A stretch of 39,166 nt of DNA from Methylococcales bacterium. Its GTDB lineage: Bacteria; Pseudomonadota; Gammaproteobacteria; Methylococcales; Methylomonadaceae. Positions 7,352 to 16,487 of the stretch are shown piece after piece (positions within the stretch are counted from its first letter, which is position 1; each line of letters starts with the position of its first letter). Made by a program: the position numbers and the translations under genes. The notes under the pieces are model-generated. The model worked only from the letters and a program-made list of their open reading frames with translations. It did no database searches and had not been told where the DNA came from. The DNA lies in NCBI GenBank assembly GCA_030693155.1, contig JAUYBJ010000014.1, positions 1 to 39,166 on the forward strand, read 5' to 3'.

Positions 7352-8641
7352 TTAGTGCATTTTAATTTTTTGATAAACACTGCGTCGAAACGTATTGGAA
7401 AGCGTCAGCATCGCGGTTCTGAAATAGCCGTGTATCGCTATCTGGTGCATTTTATATAACGATAAGTAAACCACTTTCGCAATAAAGCCGCCGATACTCA
7501 CCGTTCCCATTAAACTGCCCATCAAATTACCGACGGTGGTGTATTTACCCAACGATACCAGCGAGCCGTAATCATAATAAGTAAATTTAACCAGCTTGCC
7601 GCCTTTTAAGCGATTCACTATGGATTTGGCTAATGTGGAGGCTTGTTGATGTGCCGATTGCGCTCGTGGCGGCACGTTGCCTGTATGCCCTTCCCAAACA
7701 CACGCGGCACAATCGCCCATGGCAAAAATGTTATCGTCACTGGTTTTCAGCGTGCTATCCACCACCAACTGATTGATGTGATTAGTTGCTAAACCATCCA
7801 ACTCTTTCAACCAATCGGGAGCTTTGATACCTGCTGCCCAAACTTTAATATCGGCTTCGATAAATTCACCGTCATGGGTCGTAATACCTTCGCCAGTGAT
7901 TTCCGTTACCCGCCGTCCCATGCGTAAATCCACACCTAAACTGACTAATTGCTGTTGTGTTGCGGTGGCTAATTTTATCGGTAGTGCGGGTAACAATTGC
8001 GTCGCCGCTTCAATGATAGTCAGCTTAACATCGCTGGTTTCATTCAAACCGTACATTGCCAGTACATTGGTGACTTCGTGCAGTTGCGCGGCTAACTCCA
8101 CACCTGTCGCACCTGCGCCGATGATGGCAATCGACAACGGTCTGACACTGTTTTTACCGATATAATTTTTAATATAGGATTCAAACAAATGTTTTTGGAA
8201 TCTGAATGCTTGCGCGGTAGTATCCAAAAACAAACACTGTTCTGCCACACCTTTAATATTAAAGGTATTACTGACGCTACCGACCGACATCACCAGCGTG
8301 TCATAGCTAAACGTACGACTGGGAATCAGTTCTTCGCCGTTATCGTTCAGCGTCGGACTGACGTAGACTTCTTTTTTAACGCGATTCAAGCCTTCCATTT
8401 TGCCTAAACGAAAGCGAAAATGACTGCGGTAGGCTTGCGCTAAATATTCAACCTGTTCCGATTCATCCAGCGTACCTGCTGCGACTTCATGCAGTAACGG
8501 CTTCCAGATATGCGTGGATGCCGCATCAATCAGGGTAATTTCCGCCAGAGCTTTTTTGCCCAACTTACGCCCCAAACTGGTTGCAAGCTCCAAACCTGCC
8601 GCCCCGCCACCGACGATTACTATTTTATGTTTTTCAGCCAT
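7352..8641 (-). CDS. ndh: Type II NADH:quinone oxidoreductase
   Basis: A single-subunit, non-proton-pumping NADH dehydrogenase that feeds electrons to quinone at the inner membrane. At 429 residues it has family length. The N-terminal FAD site is VIVGGGAAGLELATSLG (residues about 8-24). The NADH-binding fold is IAIIGAGATGVELAAQLHE (about residues 173-191). VWAAGIKAPDWL and NIFAMGDCAACVWEG are the typical second FAD contacts. The C-terminus is amphipathic and basic, consistent with membrane attachment. ATG start at 8641. The neighbouring membrane protein gene follows on the same strand after a palindromic repeat. Confidence 0.93.
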   Translation of the reverse strand: MAEKHKIVIVGGGAAGLELATSLGRKLGKKALAEITLIDAASTHIWKPLLHEVAAGTLDESEQVEYLAQAYRSHFRFRLGKMEGLNRVKKEVYVSPTLNDNGEELIPSRTFSYDTLVMSVGSVSNTFNIKGVAEQCLFLDTTAQAFRFQKHLFESYIKNYIGKNSVRPLSIAIIGAGATGVELAAQLHEVTNVLAMYGLNETSDVKLTIIEAATQLLPALPIKLATATQQQLVSLGVDLRMGRRVTEITGEGITTHDGEFIEADIKVWAAGIKAPDWLKELDGLATNHINQLVVDSTLKTSDDNIFAMGDCAACVWEGHTGNVPPRAQSAHQQASTLAKSIVNRLKGGKLVKFTYYDYGSLVSLGKYTTVGNLMGSLMGTVSIGGFIAKVVYLSLYKMHQIAIHGYFRTAMLTLSNTFRRSVYQKIKMH

Positions 8642-8713
8642 GATACTTCTCCACCTCAGTATTTATGTACGAGGGCATTATAACGAATCAATACCGCTGT
8701 GGCTGATTTTTGC

Positions 8714-8854
8714 TACAAACATTTCACCCCTACGGGGTTGTGACTTGTCTTGTGCCATTTTTATACAAACCTATCGCCGCTCTGCGGCTTTGCCCTGTAG
8801 GGGCAGCCATAACGTAGCATAATTGCATAACCCCATAGGGGTGAAATGTTTGTG
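8714..8854. repeat. Inverted repeats flanking the broken transposase, family F (right side)
   Basis: TACAAACATTTCACCCCTACGGGGTTG near 8714-8741 is mirrored by AACCCCATAGGGGTGAAATGTTTGTG near 8829-8854, with an internal GCCCTGTAGGGGC. Relatives lie at 9346-9371, 9393-9445 and 38088-38115. This is the pattern expected of REP/BIME-like ends recognised by a Y1 transposase. Confidence 0.75.
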
Positions 8855-8869
8855 AATAGGTAACCCACA

Positions 8870-9331
8870 TCAATCAATCCATTCAAAAAGATATTCAGAC
8901 TTATAATCAATTTGAAATTTGCGCAAAAATTCAAGATATTCGTCTTTAAAAGACTGTTTTTGATAGTGTACAGGTTGATTATTAATATATTTTATCACTA
9001 CGTCTAACAAACTTCGGTTATACGAAAATGCACCATAACCCGCTTGACATTCAAATTTAAAATCAATAAACCGCTGTTCGTTTTACTATTTAGATGAATT
9101 AGACTTTATATCTCTTACCAAATCTGCAATGGATTGTTTCGGACTCAAACCAACTAAAATATGGGTATGGTCGTACATACAATAAATGGCAAGCATTTTA
9201 TGTCCATTATTTTGCACAATCCCTGTCATATATTTTTGTAAATCTTCTCGAAAATAGGGTTGCACAAAATTATTTCTGCCTTTTACTGCAAAAACTAACT
9301 GCACATATAATTGCGTGTAGGTATTTGCCAT
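8870..9331 (-). pseudogene. IS200/RAYT-type Y1 transposase broken by two adjacent stop codons
   Basis: The frame from ATG at 9331 to TGA at 8870 is 154 codons, the normal length for a small Y1 transposase. MANTYTQLYVQLVFAVKGR is the typical N-terminus and YCMYDHTHILVGLSPKQS holds the HUH metal-binding motif. After IKSNSSK two consecutive stops (TAG, TAA) interrupt the frame at 9083-9088. It then continues without further stops as NEQRFIDFKFECQAGYGAFS and VIKYINNQPVHYQKQSF to LFEWID. The likely catalytic Tyr (in VIKYINNQ) lies after the stops, so the truncated 81-residue product should be inactive. The gene sits among REP-like palindromes, which fits a RAYT. Confidence 0.85.
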
Positions 9332-9345
9332 TTTTCACCATTAAT

Positions 9346-9445
9346 TACAAACATTCCACCCCTGACGGGGCTAATTTTTCGTGTATTGTTAGCTACAAAC
9401 ATATTACCGCTACGCGGCAAGCCCCATAGGAGCGATATGTTTGTT
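9346..9445. repeat. REP-like palindromes, family F (left side)
   Basis: TACAAACATTCCACCCCTGACGGGG at about 9346-9369 is followed by a hairpin at 9393-9445 whose outer arms are ACAAACATAT and ATATGTTTGT with GC-rich inner arms. It lies between the transposase remnant and the downstream end of the PP-loop gene. Confidence 0.75.
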
Positions 9446-9447
9446 AT

Positions 9448-10491
9448 TTAGATAGTCCACTCTTGCGGAATCTCATCTATTTTAAACGGGGCGACTTGAA
9501 CGGTGCGTTCTGAACCGTCTGGTTGGGTGACTTGAATATCCACTTGTTCGGCATCGCGTCCTTGACCATAACGAGCAACAATCCGCGCCGCTAGATACAC
9601 ATCTTCCGCACTCAGTTCACCGTCTATTAACACTAACGGGCCAGAATGACTGGTACAAATCATGCTGATAAATTGTTTTTTATAGCCTTGCAAGAATCGC
9701 CCTTCGCCTTCTTCACGCGCGATAATCAGCTTGAAATGCGGATTGGGGCGGATGTGTCTGCCGACTTTTAACAGCATCACATCATCTAATTCATAATCTT
9801 TGTGTCCGTGTGCTTGCCACAAATCGACTAATTTGGCGGAATAATATTTGTCGGTGAGAAAACAGCAACCGCCTGCCGGTTGGGCATAGTCATCAAACTC
9901 CCATTGTTTAGCCAGTGCCATTTGCGGCTTGCGTGACCGTCCTGTGATGTCATGCAGTTTTTTTCTGTCTACCCAGCCTTCACGCTCAGGCAAGGTGGCA
10001 GGTAAATTTTTTGCACATAAGGGACGCAGTAATAAGTCATCCGCACCTGATTGTTTGGCGACAATCGGCATGGTGGCTTTACGTTGTGACATGGGGCGTT
10101 GCCCGATAACCTCACCCGTAATGATGAAGTCAAAATCATTTTCAACCATCCACTGCTTGGCTTTGTTGACCATGAAAATTTTGCAATCTAAACAGGGGTT
10201 CAAATGTTGACCGTAGCCGTGTTTGGGATTAATCAGCACGTTTTTATATTCTTCGATAACATCGACAATATGCAGTTTGATACCCAGTTGTTCCGCAACC
10301 CACAAGGAATTGTTGCGCTTGACTTTGGCTTTATCTTTTTCGCGGATGGCGTGGGTGTGACCTTCGACACAGAATCCTGTGAAAAAGTTAATGCCTTCGA
10401 CGTGGACACCTTGTTCGAGGATGGTTTTAGCCGCCAACATGGAATCTAATCCACCTGAAATAAGGGCGACCGCTTTGCGTTGCTTGCTCAT
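9448..10491 (-). CDS. PP-loop ATPase related to tRNA sulfurtransferases (ThiI/MnmA-like)
   Basis: 347 residues. The N-terminal PP-loop ATP pyrophosphatase motif is ALISGGLDSMLAAK (about residues 9-22). Conserved cysteine pairs follow: NPCLDCKIF (about residue 100) and AGGCCFLTD (about residue 210). ITGEVIGQRPMSQ is a second family signature. The C-terminal part (from about residue 225, LLKVGRHIRPNPHFKLIIAREEGE) resembles the NFACT/DUF814-like RNA-binding domain of proteins often annotated as tRNA thiouridylase or tRNA (5-methylaminomethyl-2-thiouridylate) methyltransferase. A tRNA-thiolation role is likely by family, but the exact nucleoside is unknown. ATG start at 10491. It is transcribed alone. 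Confidence 0.7.
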   Translation of the reverse strand: MSKQRKAVALISGGLDSMLAAKTILEQGVHVEGINFFTGFCVEGHTHAIREKDKAKVKRNNSLWVAEQLGIKLHIVDVIEEYKNVLINPKHGYGQHLNPCLDCKIFMVNKAKQWMVENDFDFIITGEVIGQRPMSQRKATMPIVAKQSGADDLLLRPLCAKNLPATLPEREGWVDRKKLHDITGRSRKPQMALAKQWEFDDYAQPAGGCCFLTDKYYSAKLVDLWQAHGHKDYELDDVMLLKVGRHIRPNPHFKLIIAREEGEGRFLQGYKKQFISMICTSHSGPLVLIDGELSAEDVYLAARIVARYGQGRDAEQVDIQVTQPDGSERTVQVAPFKIDEIPQEWTI

Positions 10492-10645
10492 GATATTTTT
10501 AGGTCAAAAAAATGTGAGCATTATAGTAGGGTACGCAATGCGTCACTACCATTAAGTTAGTGCTGGATAAAACTGTTTTAGCGGTTTTTCGGCTAATAGC
10601 TAACGCTATTGGACTCTTGTTGATGACTTAATAGTGGCGCAAAAC

Positions 10646-10678
10646 AGACCTGCAAGGTTTTAAAAACCTCGCAGGTCT
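10646..10678. terminator. Hairpin repeat, family C, after the CBS gene
   Basis: AGACCTGC-AAGGTTTTAAAAACCT-CGCAGGTCT lies 14 bases beyond the CBS stop codon. A sibling, AAGACCTGTCAGGTTTTAAAAACCTG..., lies at 20404-20438 after glcF. Both are at gene ends, so a bidirectional terminator role is likely. Confidence 0.6.
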
Positions 10679-10691
10679 ATGTAACAAAGCC

Positions 10692-11096
10692 TTAGCAAAT
10701 TTTATACAATCCGTCTAACACCAAAGAATTAGGACTGACCATACCGATGACTTTGCCGTTTTCCACCACAGGCGCACGCACCAGATTATAGGTAGCGAAT
10801 AAGCGTGAACAATAGCGTATATCCATTTCAGGGCGCACTTGAATCAAAGGGCAAGTCATGATTTCATAAACATTGACTCTATCAGGTGCGCGGTCTTTTG
10901 CCAGTACCTGCCGAGCTATATCGCCCGATGTTATCATGCCGTATTCGTCATCATCATGACGCTTGTTGACAATAAGCACCGACGTGCCTGAGGCTTTCAT
11001 TTCTTTTAACGCATCACTGATAGTTGCCGTCCCGTCTATAGTGGCAAACGCCGATTTCATTATGTCTTTCACGCGAATAATTTTGGGATCACTCAT
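10692..11096 (-). CDS. CBS-domain pair protein
   Basis: 134 residues made almost wholly of two CBS motifs, a Bateman module that binds adenosine nucleotides in many proteins. The first runs about residues 8-65 (VKDIMKSAFATIDGTATISD ... YGMITSGDIARQV) and the second about 75-134 (VYEIMTCPLIQVRPEMDIRY ... GKVIGMVSPNSLVL). The start ATG overlaps the stop of the PII-like gene (ATGA), so it is translated as the last gene of a four-gene unit with two DUF1538 membrane proteins. A regulatory, energy-sensing role for that transporter-like pair is inferred from this coupling. Confidence 0.85.
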   Translation of the reverse strand: MSDPKIIRVKDIMKSAFATIDGTATISDALKEMKASGTSVLIVNKRHDDDEYGMITSGDIARQVLAKDRAPDRVNVYEIMTCPLIQVRPEMDIRYCSRLFATYNLVRAPVVENGKVIGMVSPNSLVLDGLYKIC

Positions 11097-11455
11097 AGTT
11101 CATCTTCCAATTCCTGTGTTAATTGTTCCACTTGGTGCATGACACCAATGGCATCTTCTACATCAATTTTAAAGGCTATTCCTGTCCCTGTTTTGCTGTC
11201 AAATTCAGCTGCCTTGGCGATTTTTTCTAAAATATGGCGGCTTAAATGTTCTTCCACTAAAAATAGTAATACGTCTCTGGGTGTATCCAATGTTAAACCG
11301 AAAAAGGTTTTCGATTGTTTCATGCCTTCGCCACGCGCATGATTAATGACCGTCGCACCTTTTGCACCGCTTTTACGCGCTGCATTCAGTACCAAATCAG
11401 TTTTTTCATCTTCGACAAAGGCAATAATTAATTTAAAGTGCATAGTGTGACTCAA
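11093..11455 (-). CDS. PII-like (GlnB-like fold) regulatory protein
   Basis: 120 residues from a TTG at 11455 whose TTGA overlaps the stop of the preceding gene, matching the ATGA overlaps elsewhere in this unit. An ATG at 11443 (giving MHFKLIIAFVED) is an alternative start. The beta-alpha-beta pattern is PII-like: FKLIIAFVEDEKTDLVLNA, then GAKGATVINHARGEGM (the T-loop position), TPRDVLLFLVEEHLSRHILE and GTGIAFKIDVEDAIGV. The canonical GlnB uridylylation loop is absent, so this is a PII-like paralogue, not a classical nitrogen regulator. In the same operon-like unit are two DUF1538 membrane proteins and a CBS protein, which suggests ligand-dependent control of transport. Confidence 0.72.
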   Translation of the reverse strand: MSHTMHFKLIIAFVEDEKTDLVLNAARKSGAKGATVINHARGEGMKQSKTFFGLTLDTPRDVLLFLVEEHLSRHILEKIAKAAEFDSKTGTGIAFKIDVEDAIGVMHQVEQLTQELEDEL

Positions 11456-12231
11456 TGTTTAGCTGCAAGACGACGTTTGCCCAGCCACGCGGCAAATTGC
11501 GCGTAACCCAGCACGGTGATAATGGGAAATAAACAGGCAAAAGCAATTAAGCCAAAACCATCGATTAATGGATTTCGTCCGGGTACTGCTTGAGCCAAGC
11601 CCAAACCTAAGGCAGTGACTAACGGCACAGTAACCGTTGAAGTGGTTACACCACCTGAATCATAAGCTAGTCCAATAATGGATTTAGGTGCGAATAAAGT
11701 TTGTATTAACACCAATATATAGCCAATGATGATAAAAATATATGATTCTATGCCTGTGACTATACGAAAAGTACCTAAGGCAAGACCAATAGCTACGCCT
11801 ATCGATACGGTAAGACGTAATCCCCACGCTTTAATCGTGCCACCTGAAATTTGTTCTGCTTTAATTGCTACTGCCAATAAAGACGGTTCTGCTAAAGCCG
11901 TTGCAAAGCCAATACTGGCAGCAAATACATACACCCAGAAATACGCGTGCCAATCCAGAATATATTCATGCGGATTAATGCCCAAAAATTCCGCGCTGGT
12001 CAATTGCTTTGCCATCAACTTACCCAGTGGAAACAATGCCATATCCAACCCTTCTAGGAAAAAAGCAATGCCTAGCAATACATAGATAAAACCAATCAGC
12101 GTTTTTTTAGGATTGGGCAACGGTTTACGAATCACCAACAGTTGAAAACCGATGATAATCACCGCAATCGGTAATACATCGCGGCAAGTTGCTAATAATG
12201 CCAAAGTAAAATGCGTGAGCCACGCAATCAT
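11452..12231 (-). CDS. DUF1538 family membrane protein, second copy
   Basis: 259 residues with about seven hydrophobic segments. An N-terminal stretch ([20 protein letters not shown]) is followed by QPL..I-type sequence and the family signature [14 protein letters not shown]-like segment [19 protein letters not shown] (about residues 190-208), then [20 protein letters not shown]. An acidic-Pro motif [17 protein letters not shown] is also shared with the neighbouring copy. DUF1538 proteins are predicted transporters whose substrate is, as far as I know, not established. The ATG overlaps the stop of the first copy by four bases, and its own stop overlaps the PII-like gene. It is one half of a pair that is a single two-repeat protein in some other bacteria. 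Confidence 0.85.
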   Translation of the reverse strand: MIAWLTHFTLALLATCRDVLPIAVIIIGFQLLVIRKPLPNPKKTLIGFIYVLLGIAFFLEGLDMALFPLGKLMAKQLTSAEFLGINPHEYILDWHAYFWVYVFAASIGFATALAEPSLLAVAIKAEQISGGTIKAWGLRLTVSIGVAIGLALGTFRIVTGIESYIFIIIGYILVLIQTLFAPKSIIGLAYDSGGVTTSTVTVPLVTALGLGLAQAVPGRNPLIDGFGLIAFACLFPIITVLGYAQFAAWLGKRRLAAKH

Positions 12232-12956
12232 CGTATTACTCCATAAGCCATCACGAAAATCATTGGCGTTAAGGACGCAAAAGCAATTAAACCAAAGCCA
12301 TCGACCATTGGATTACGGCCTTTAATCGCAGTGGCTAAACCAACACCTAAGGCAGTGACTAAGGGAACGGTAATGGTGGAGGTGGTGACACCGCCAGAAT
12401 CATAAGCAATGCCGATAATGTCAGCAGGTGCGAAGGGCGTTAAAAGAATAACGCAGCAATAGCCACCGATAATCAGATAATACAACGGCCAGCCACGGAT
12501 GATTCTTAACACGCCAACTAAAATCGCAAAGCCCACTGACAAGGCAACGGTAAGGCGTAAACCTAAGGCATAACTGGCTTTGGCTTCGCTACTTTGAGCA
12601 ATAATATTACCTTTACTGGCAATGTCTGCCGCCTCTGCGGCAATAGCAATTAATGCAGGTTCTGCGACAGTGGTGCCAAAACCCAAACAAAAAGCGAAGG
12701 TTAATAGCCAGAACAAACTACCCTTACGCGCAAACGCGTAAGCCATTGTTTCACCGAGTGGAAACAGACTTTGTTCCAGTCCTTGAATAAATAACGCCAA
12801 CCCCAACACTACAAACAGTGTACCGATAATTAAGCTGACAACATCTGGAATAGGTTGCTTGATAATTAAAATCTGAAACACTAAAACAACGGCAAGAATC
12901 GGTACGAGGTCGAGAAAGCTATTGCACAATTGCTTAATAAAATGGTTCTTTAACAT
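12228..12956 (-). CDS. DUF1538 family membrane protein, first copy
   Basis: 242 residues, first gene of the unit, ATG at 12956 with GGAG about 12 bases upstream. It parallels the next gene: [57 protein letters not shown] and [20 protein letters not shown] followed by [17 protein letters not shown]. The repeated [13 protein letters not shown] and [15 protein letters not shown] motifs suggest two homologous halves forming a heterodimeric membrane channel or carrier. It probably sits in the inner membrane. No substrate can be read from the sequence. Its promoter would lie in 12957-13020, beside the adhesin terminator. Confidence 0.85.
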   Translation of the reverse strand: MLKNHFIKQLCNSFLDLVPILAVVLVFQILIIKQPIPDVVSLIIGTLFVVLGLALFIQGLEQSLFPLGETMAYAFARKGSLFWLLTFAFCLGFGTTVAEPALIAIAAEAADIASKGNIIAQSSEAKASYALGLRLTVALSVGFAILVGVLRIIRGWPLYYLIIGGYCCVILLTPFAPADIIGIAYDSGGVTTSTITVPLVTALGVGLATAIKGRNPMVDGFGLIAFASLTPMIFVMAYGVIR

Positions 12957-13021
12957 AAACAGCCCAACTCCTTGAAGACAGTTTGATTGTATAACAAAAG
13001 CGGGCGAGACTCTATTGTGTT

Positions 13022-13052
13022 AAAAAAAAGCCCCGATAAATCGGGGCTTTTA
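13022..13052 (-). terminator. Rho-independent terminator of the adhesin gene
   Basis: AAAGCCCCGATTTATCGGGGCTTT on the minus strand, followed by a run of eight T bases, lies about 40 bases beyond the adhesin stop. The stem is strong, symmetrical and GC-rich. Confidence 0.9.
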
Positions 13053-13092
13053 ATTAAGCGATTCGCCTTAGCAAATCGGTATTATCATCAGC

Positions 13093-16000
13093 TTACCAGC
13101 TGAAACCCGCGCCTGCATTGGCACTCATTTGACTGGTACTGCCCATGCCCGTACCCATCGCCGCACTTAAGCGAATATGTTCACCGACATCTGCTTTACC
13201 GCCGAAAGCAATCGCCTGTTGACCTGCGTAGAATCCGCTGCCCATACCGACTGAGTAATGATGTCCTGCCATCGGTGCGGGAATAGCCGCCATTGCGGAG
13301 GCTTGCGAGATACCACTGTAAGCACGTTCCGCTACGTTACCTAAGTCACTTGACAGATCCTGTAATTGACCAAAGTTGACAGCATCATACTTGCTGGTAC
13401 CGTCCGCAACCCCTGTCACTTTAGCTGGTGCGCCATTCGGTGCACTGAAAGTCGCGCCGTTATCATTCAAGGTTAATGAACTGGATTGTTGTCCGCCACC
13501 TGTTAAGTTAGTTCTATCTTCAAACACTTGCAGACCGTTGGTTTTACCTGCGCCATTAGTTAAGGTGGTAGACGCTACCGATTCAGAAGCGGTTTTACCT
13601 GTCGCTATATCCGTCACAGGAACAGGGTTAGTTGCGGTAGAGGTCTGAATTCCAGTTTGCCCAGATACGCTTGCTGCTGGATTAAACTTACTGGTACCCG
13701 CACCACCAACTACTGTTGAAGTCGCTGCTGTGTTGCCGACAAACTTAGTATCACCGTTAACATACAGGTTGCCATCGACCAGCGTATTACCATTAATTTT
13801 ACCTTGGTATTGCGCACCATTTAATCTATCGCCTATCGTTGTATTCGGTGCAACCGACTGCACATTACGCGCGTTGTAAACCGTTATCGCCCCAGAACCA
13901 ACAGGTGCTTGACCTGCTGGCGTACCACTCACACCGTTGCTGGCTACTTGAGTAGTTGCATTAGTGCCACCCGACAACGATGTCCTATCTTCAAAGACCT
14001 GAAGACCGCCCGTTTGACCGTTACCGTTGGTTAATGTGACAGAGGCAACCGACTCTGTGGCAGTTGCACCTGTCACTATATCGGTCACAGGTGTGCCAGT
14101 AGTAATACCTGTCTTTCCGACAATACCTGTGGTTGCACCTGCCAGTTTACTGCTGCTGCGTTTACCGACCACTGTTGAAGTTGCCGAATTAGTTCCCACA
14201 AAAGCGGTATCACCGTTGACATAAAGATTGCCGTCTATCAGCTGATTACCATTGACTAAACTTTGATATTTAGCCCCTGCCAGTTGATTACCAATGGTGG
14301 TATTAGCCGCAACCGTTTGTACGCTGGTCGATTTGAACGTTGTCATTGCCCCCGCACCAGTGTTGGTATCAAGCAAAGAAGCTGTCCCGTTCACCCCGTT
14401 ACTGGCAAATGGTTCTGCCGCACCTCTGATTTGAGTCAGTGTCACGTTGACATCAAGACCCGTTACATTAACACCCGTGAAATTGGCAGAGCTATTGGGT
14501 CCGAAAGTAATATTTCCTAACGTTGTGTTACCCATCATATTAATGGTATCGCCTGCTATGTTAGTGCGATTTTCAAACACTTGCAGACCGTTAGTACCAC
14601 CACGACCATTAGTCAACAGCACTGAGCTAGCTGATTCTGAGACAGTCGTACCAAGCACGCCACCTTGATTGGTTGTCCGTGGAACAGTAATACCATCTCT
14701 GGTGAAGCTGGAAATATTGCCAGACGTACCTTGAGTAGCTGCTGCTAAAACACTGGTAGCGGTAGTTGTACCATTGGAGTTCAAAGTGAAAGAGGTATTG
14801 CCGTTAGTATTGCTGGCGGTGATTACATTGACTTCGGGCGTTGTTGCTGTACCAACTGCTATCACTGCATTGTTGTTATTCAACGTCAGGCTGGAAGAAT
14901 TCGTACCGCCCGATAGCGTAGTGCCTGTTGCAGTGATATTTAAACCATGCCCTGCACCGACGTTGTTCAACAGTGTTACACCTGTACCAGCGGCATTGAC
15001 TGTCAGTCCTGCGGCACTCGCACCTGTTAAAGCAATCGAACCGTTATTGTTTAGTGCAAGTCCCTGTCCTGAAACATTATTACCTGTCAGCGTTGCACCA
15101 GTAACATTGGTTGTTAAGCTACCACCATTTACTGTACTGATTTTATTGCTAGCCCCTGTCAGGGTGGTATTACCTACGTTAGTGAGGTTTCCAACGTTAT
15201 TTAAAGGCCCTGAATTATTAATACCTGCCATGGTAGTCTGACCATTCACATTGAGCATAGTAGCAGACAGATTGGTGATATTACCATTGGTGCCAATGAG
15301 ATTAGTGATATTACCATTGGTCGCATTGACGTTGGTTAAACCCGTCGCATTACCCCCTGTCGCACTCAAATTCGAGGTGGCCAGATTGTTGATATTACCA
15401 TTGGTGCCAATGAGATTAGTGATATTACCATTGGTCGCATTGACGTTGGTTAAACCCGTCGCATTACCCCCTGTCGCACTCAAGTTCGAGGTGGCCAGAT
15501 TGTTTATATTACCATTGGTGCCAATGAGATTAGTGATATTACCATTGGTCGCATTGATGTTGGTTAAACCCGTCGCATCACCCCCTGTCGCACTCAAATT
15601 CGAGGTAGCCAGATTGGTGAAATTACCGTTGATTGCATTGACGTTGGTTAAACCCGTCGCACTACCCCCTGTCGCACTCAAATTCGAGGTGACCAGATGG
15701 TTGATATTACCATTGGTCGCATTAATGTTGGTTAAACCCGTCGCACTACCCCCTGTCGCACTCAAATTCAAGGTGGCCAGATTGTTGATGCTACCATTGG
15801 TCGCATTAATGTTGGTTAAACCCGTCGCATTACCCCCTGTCGCACTCAAATTCGAGGTGACCAGATTGTTGATATTACCATTGGTCGCATTGATGTTGGT
15901 TAAACCCGTCGCACTACCCCCTGTCGCACTCAAATTCGAGGTGACCAGATTGGTGATATTACCATTGGTCGCAGTAATGTCGGTGATAACACCATTCAGA

Positions 16001-16401
16001 TCGATGTTAGCAGCAGTGATATTAACAGCTGTACTTGAAACGGTTACACTACCACCACTCGTCACACTCATGGCATTAGTAGCTCCAGAGGCGGCTACAC
16101 TGCTGATATTGCCAGTGCCGACATCTAAAACTATGGAGGAGGCGGGGGCAGACGTAAGTACACCATTAGCATTTGTTATATTTCCCGTTGGACTAGTCGC
16201 TAAAGTGATATTACCGCTGTTCACCGCCACTATACTACCAGTAGGGGTAATTCCTGCGGTTCCCGTAAGAGTTGCGAAATCATCACCTGCATTTTGTCCA
16301 GCAATGGAGGCAGACGCAGACGGGCTAAGTACGCCTGCCACTATGGCGGCAATGGCGGTTCTACGGAAATAATAACTGGGATGGTGTATGTTAGTGCTCA
16401 T
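13093..16401 (-). CDS. Trimeric autotransporter-like (YadA family) repeat adhesin
   Basis: 1102 residues, predicted surface-exposed. An extended signal peptide comes first (FRRTAIAAIVAGVLSPSASA, cleavage near residue 32). A low-complexity N-, T-, G- and S-rich passenger follows, including seven NLSATGG repeats (about residues 145-380). Three larger modules each carry GLQVFE(D/N)RT and, in two, GNLYVNGDT(A/K)FVG. The end is a YadA-type anchor: VADGTSKYDAVNFGQLQDL neck and a short beta-strand region (HHYSVGMGSGFYAGQQAIAF ... AGAGFSW). The family assignment rests on the neck and anchor; the passenger does not identify a ligand. A terminator follows, and a lipoprotein gene precedes it on the same strand. 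Confidence 0.82.
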   Translation of the reverse strand: MSTNIHHPSYYFRRTAIAAIVAGVLSPSASASIAGQNAGDDFATLTGTAGITPTGSIVAVNSGNITLATSPTGNITNANGVLTSAPASSIVLDVGTGNISSVAASGATNAMSVTSGGSVTVSSTAVNITAANIDLNGVITDITATNGNITNLVTSNLSATGGSATGLTNINATNGNINNLVTSNLSATGGNATGLTNINATNGSINNLATLNLSATGGSATGLTNINATNGNINHLVTSNLSATGGSATGLTNVNAINGNFTNLATSNLSATGGDATGLTNINATNGNITNLIGTNGNINNLATSNLSATGGNATGLTNVNATNGNITNLIGTNGNINNLATSNLSATGGNATGLTNVNATNGNITNLIGTNGNITNLSATMLNVNGQTTMAGINNSGPLNNVGNLTNVGNTTLTGASNKISTVNGGSLTTNVTGATLTGNNVSGQGLALNNNGSIALTGASAAGLTVNAAGTGVTLLNNVGAGHGLNITATGTTLSGGTNSSSLTLNNNNAVIAVGTATTPEVNVITASNTNGNTSFTLNSNGTTTATSVLAAATQGTSGNISSFTRDGITVPRTTNQGGVLGTTVSESASSVLLTNGRGGTNGLQVFENRTNIAGDTINMMGNTTLGNITFGPNSSANFTGVNVTGLDVNVTLTQIRGAAEPFASNGVNGTASLLDTNTGAGAMTTFKSTSVQTVAANTTIGNQLAGAKYQSLVNGNQLIDGNLYVNGDTAFVGTNSATSTVVGKRSSSKLAGATTGIVGKTGITTGTPVTDIVTGATATESVASVTLTNGNGQTGGLQVFEDRTSLSGGTNATTQVASNGVSGTPAGQAPVGSGAITVYNARNVQSVAPNTTIGDRLNGAQYQGKINGNTLVDGNLYVNGDTKFVGNTAATSTVVGGAGTSKFNPAASVSGQTGIQTSTATNPVPVTDIATGKTASESVASTTLTNGAGKTNGLQVFEDRTNLTGGGQQSSSLTLNDNGATFSAPNGAPAKVTGVADGTSKYDAVNFGQLQDLSSDLGNVAERAYSGISQASAMAAIPAPMAGHHYSVGMGSGFYAGQQAIAFGGKADVGEHIRLSAAMGTGMGSTSQMSANAGAGFSW
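15270..15965 (-). repeat. Intragenic tandem repeats of the adhesin (84 and 114 bases)
   Basis: Seven units beginning NLSATGG. Four are 28 residues (84 bases; NLSATGG.ATGLTNINATNG, then NINNLVTS). Three are 38 residues (114 bases) that include an extra ITNLIGTNGN segment. Units are nearly identical at DNA level, so copy number should vary by recombination or slippage. Confidence 0.9.
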
Positions 16402-16487
16402 AGTGGCTTACTCACTTAAAAATTATATGATATATGCGTTTAATTTGCTTGTGCGAATCAATAAATGTTGCTTATTTAAAAGACATA

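Noticed and set aside
15270-15965. CRISPR-like regular repeats
   Set aside because: Units are coding, in frame, contiguous and without unique spacers.
15251-16372. A long open plus-strand frame (373 codons) opposite the adhesin repeats, with a repeating hydrophobic pattern
   Set aside because: It is the complement of the repeated adhesin codons; periodic open antisense frames are an expected by-product of low-complexity repeats. No ribosome binding site or family.
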